Made by a program: the position numbers and the translations under genes. This document shows positions 6,710-6,756 of a DNA stretch of 6,756 nucleotides, one piece after another. The stretch lies in the NCBI GenBank assembly GCA_937960795.1, contig CALGPA010000097.1, positions 1 to 6,756 on the forward strand. The letters are read 5' to 3'. The first letter of the stretch is position 1; the number at the start of each line of letters is the position of its first letter. The notes beneath the pieces are model-generated. The model did no database searches. It was given only the letters and a program-made list of their open reading frames with translations, and was not told the DNA's origin. The DNA comes from an uncultured bacterium. GTDB lineage: Bacteria; Cloacimonadota; Cloacimonadia; Cloacimonadales; Cloacimonadaceae.

Positions 6710-6756
6710 AGATTTGCCCAATATGCCCCTCTTGTGGCTAGCTAAATGCTTGGAAT

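Noticed and set aside
6655..6741. A 28-codon reading frame overlapping the helicase end, with a cysteine-rich tail (QICPICPSCG)
   Set aside because: There is no ribosome binding site before the ATG, it is very short, and it overlaps coding sequence by 26 bases. The cysteine cluster is suggestive but not enough to call a gene.
6681..6756. Open frame running from the helicase stop codon to the window edge, with an ATG at 6723
   Set aside because: Only 25 codons are visible and there is no ribosome binding site before the ATG. A gene starting here cannot be supported without sequence to the right. The minus strand is also open over part of this stretch, with a stop at 6683-6685, which is equally inconclusive.
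6691..6756. CRISPR array
   Set aside because: There is one partial repeat-like sequence only, with no second copy at spacer distance and no cas gene in the window.

Overview
The window is bacterial DNA of moderate GC. By hand counts of sample lines, roughly 50% or more is GC in the first kilobase and about 40-45% afterwards. All genes lie on the + strand, with short spacers, Shine-Dalgarno sites and an overlapping gene pair. No rRNA, tRNA or clear phylum marker is present, so I cannot name the organism. The gene content (SF2 helicase, small methyltransferase, Hsp70-like ATPase, SNF2-type helicase) looks like an accessory or genome-defence region, not core genome.

Layout. Bases 2-426 hold the C-terminal end of a large DEAD/DEAH-family (SF2) helicase. 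It enters from the left and reads correctly only if the frame changes by -1 at a T-run near 127-133. Bases 436-1014 encode a 192-residue class I SAM-dependent methyltransferase, in the same frame as the helicase tail and separated from it by one TGA. Bases 1015-1264 are non-coding and contain two consecutive stem-loops just upstream of a strong ribosome binding site. Bases 1265-3670 encode an 801-residue fusion of an N-terminal WD40-like beta-propeller, a charged linker, and an Hsp70/actin-type ATPase. Bases 3663-6680, overlapping it by 8 bases, encode a complete 1005-residue RapA/SNF2-like helicase. The last 76 bases hold a small GC-rich hairpin that resembles one half of a type I-E CRISPR repeat, and no gene I can support.

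How the genes may work together (inference). The propeller-ATPase and the SNF2-like translocase are translationally coupled and so probably act as a complex or in one pathway. The propeller would be the binding or sensing part, the Hsp70-like ATPase a nucleotide-driven switch, and the helicase the motor that moves on nucleic acid or strips proteins from it. Both proteins also carry a nearly identical 12-residue segment. I do not recognise this exact two-gene arrangement as a named defence system. It is the best candidate here for an undescribed system, although no nuclease or other killing effector is visible in the window. The upstream helicase/methyltransferase pair differs in base composition and is separated by a regulatory-looking spacer, so it is probably a separate unit.
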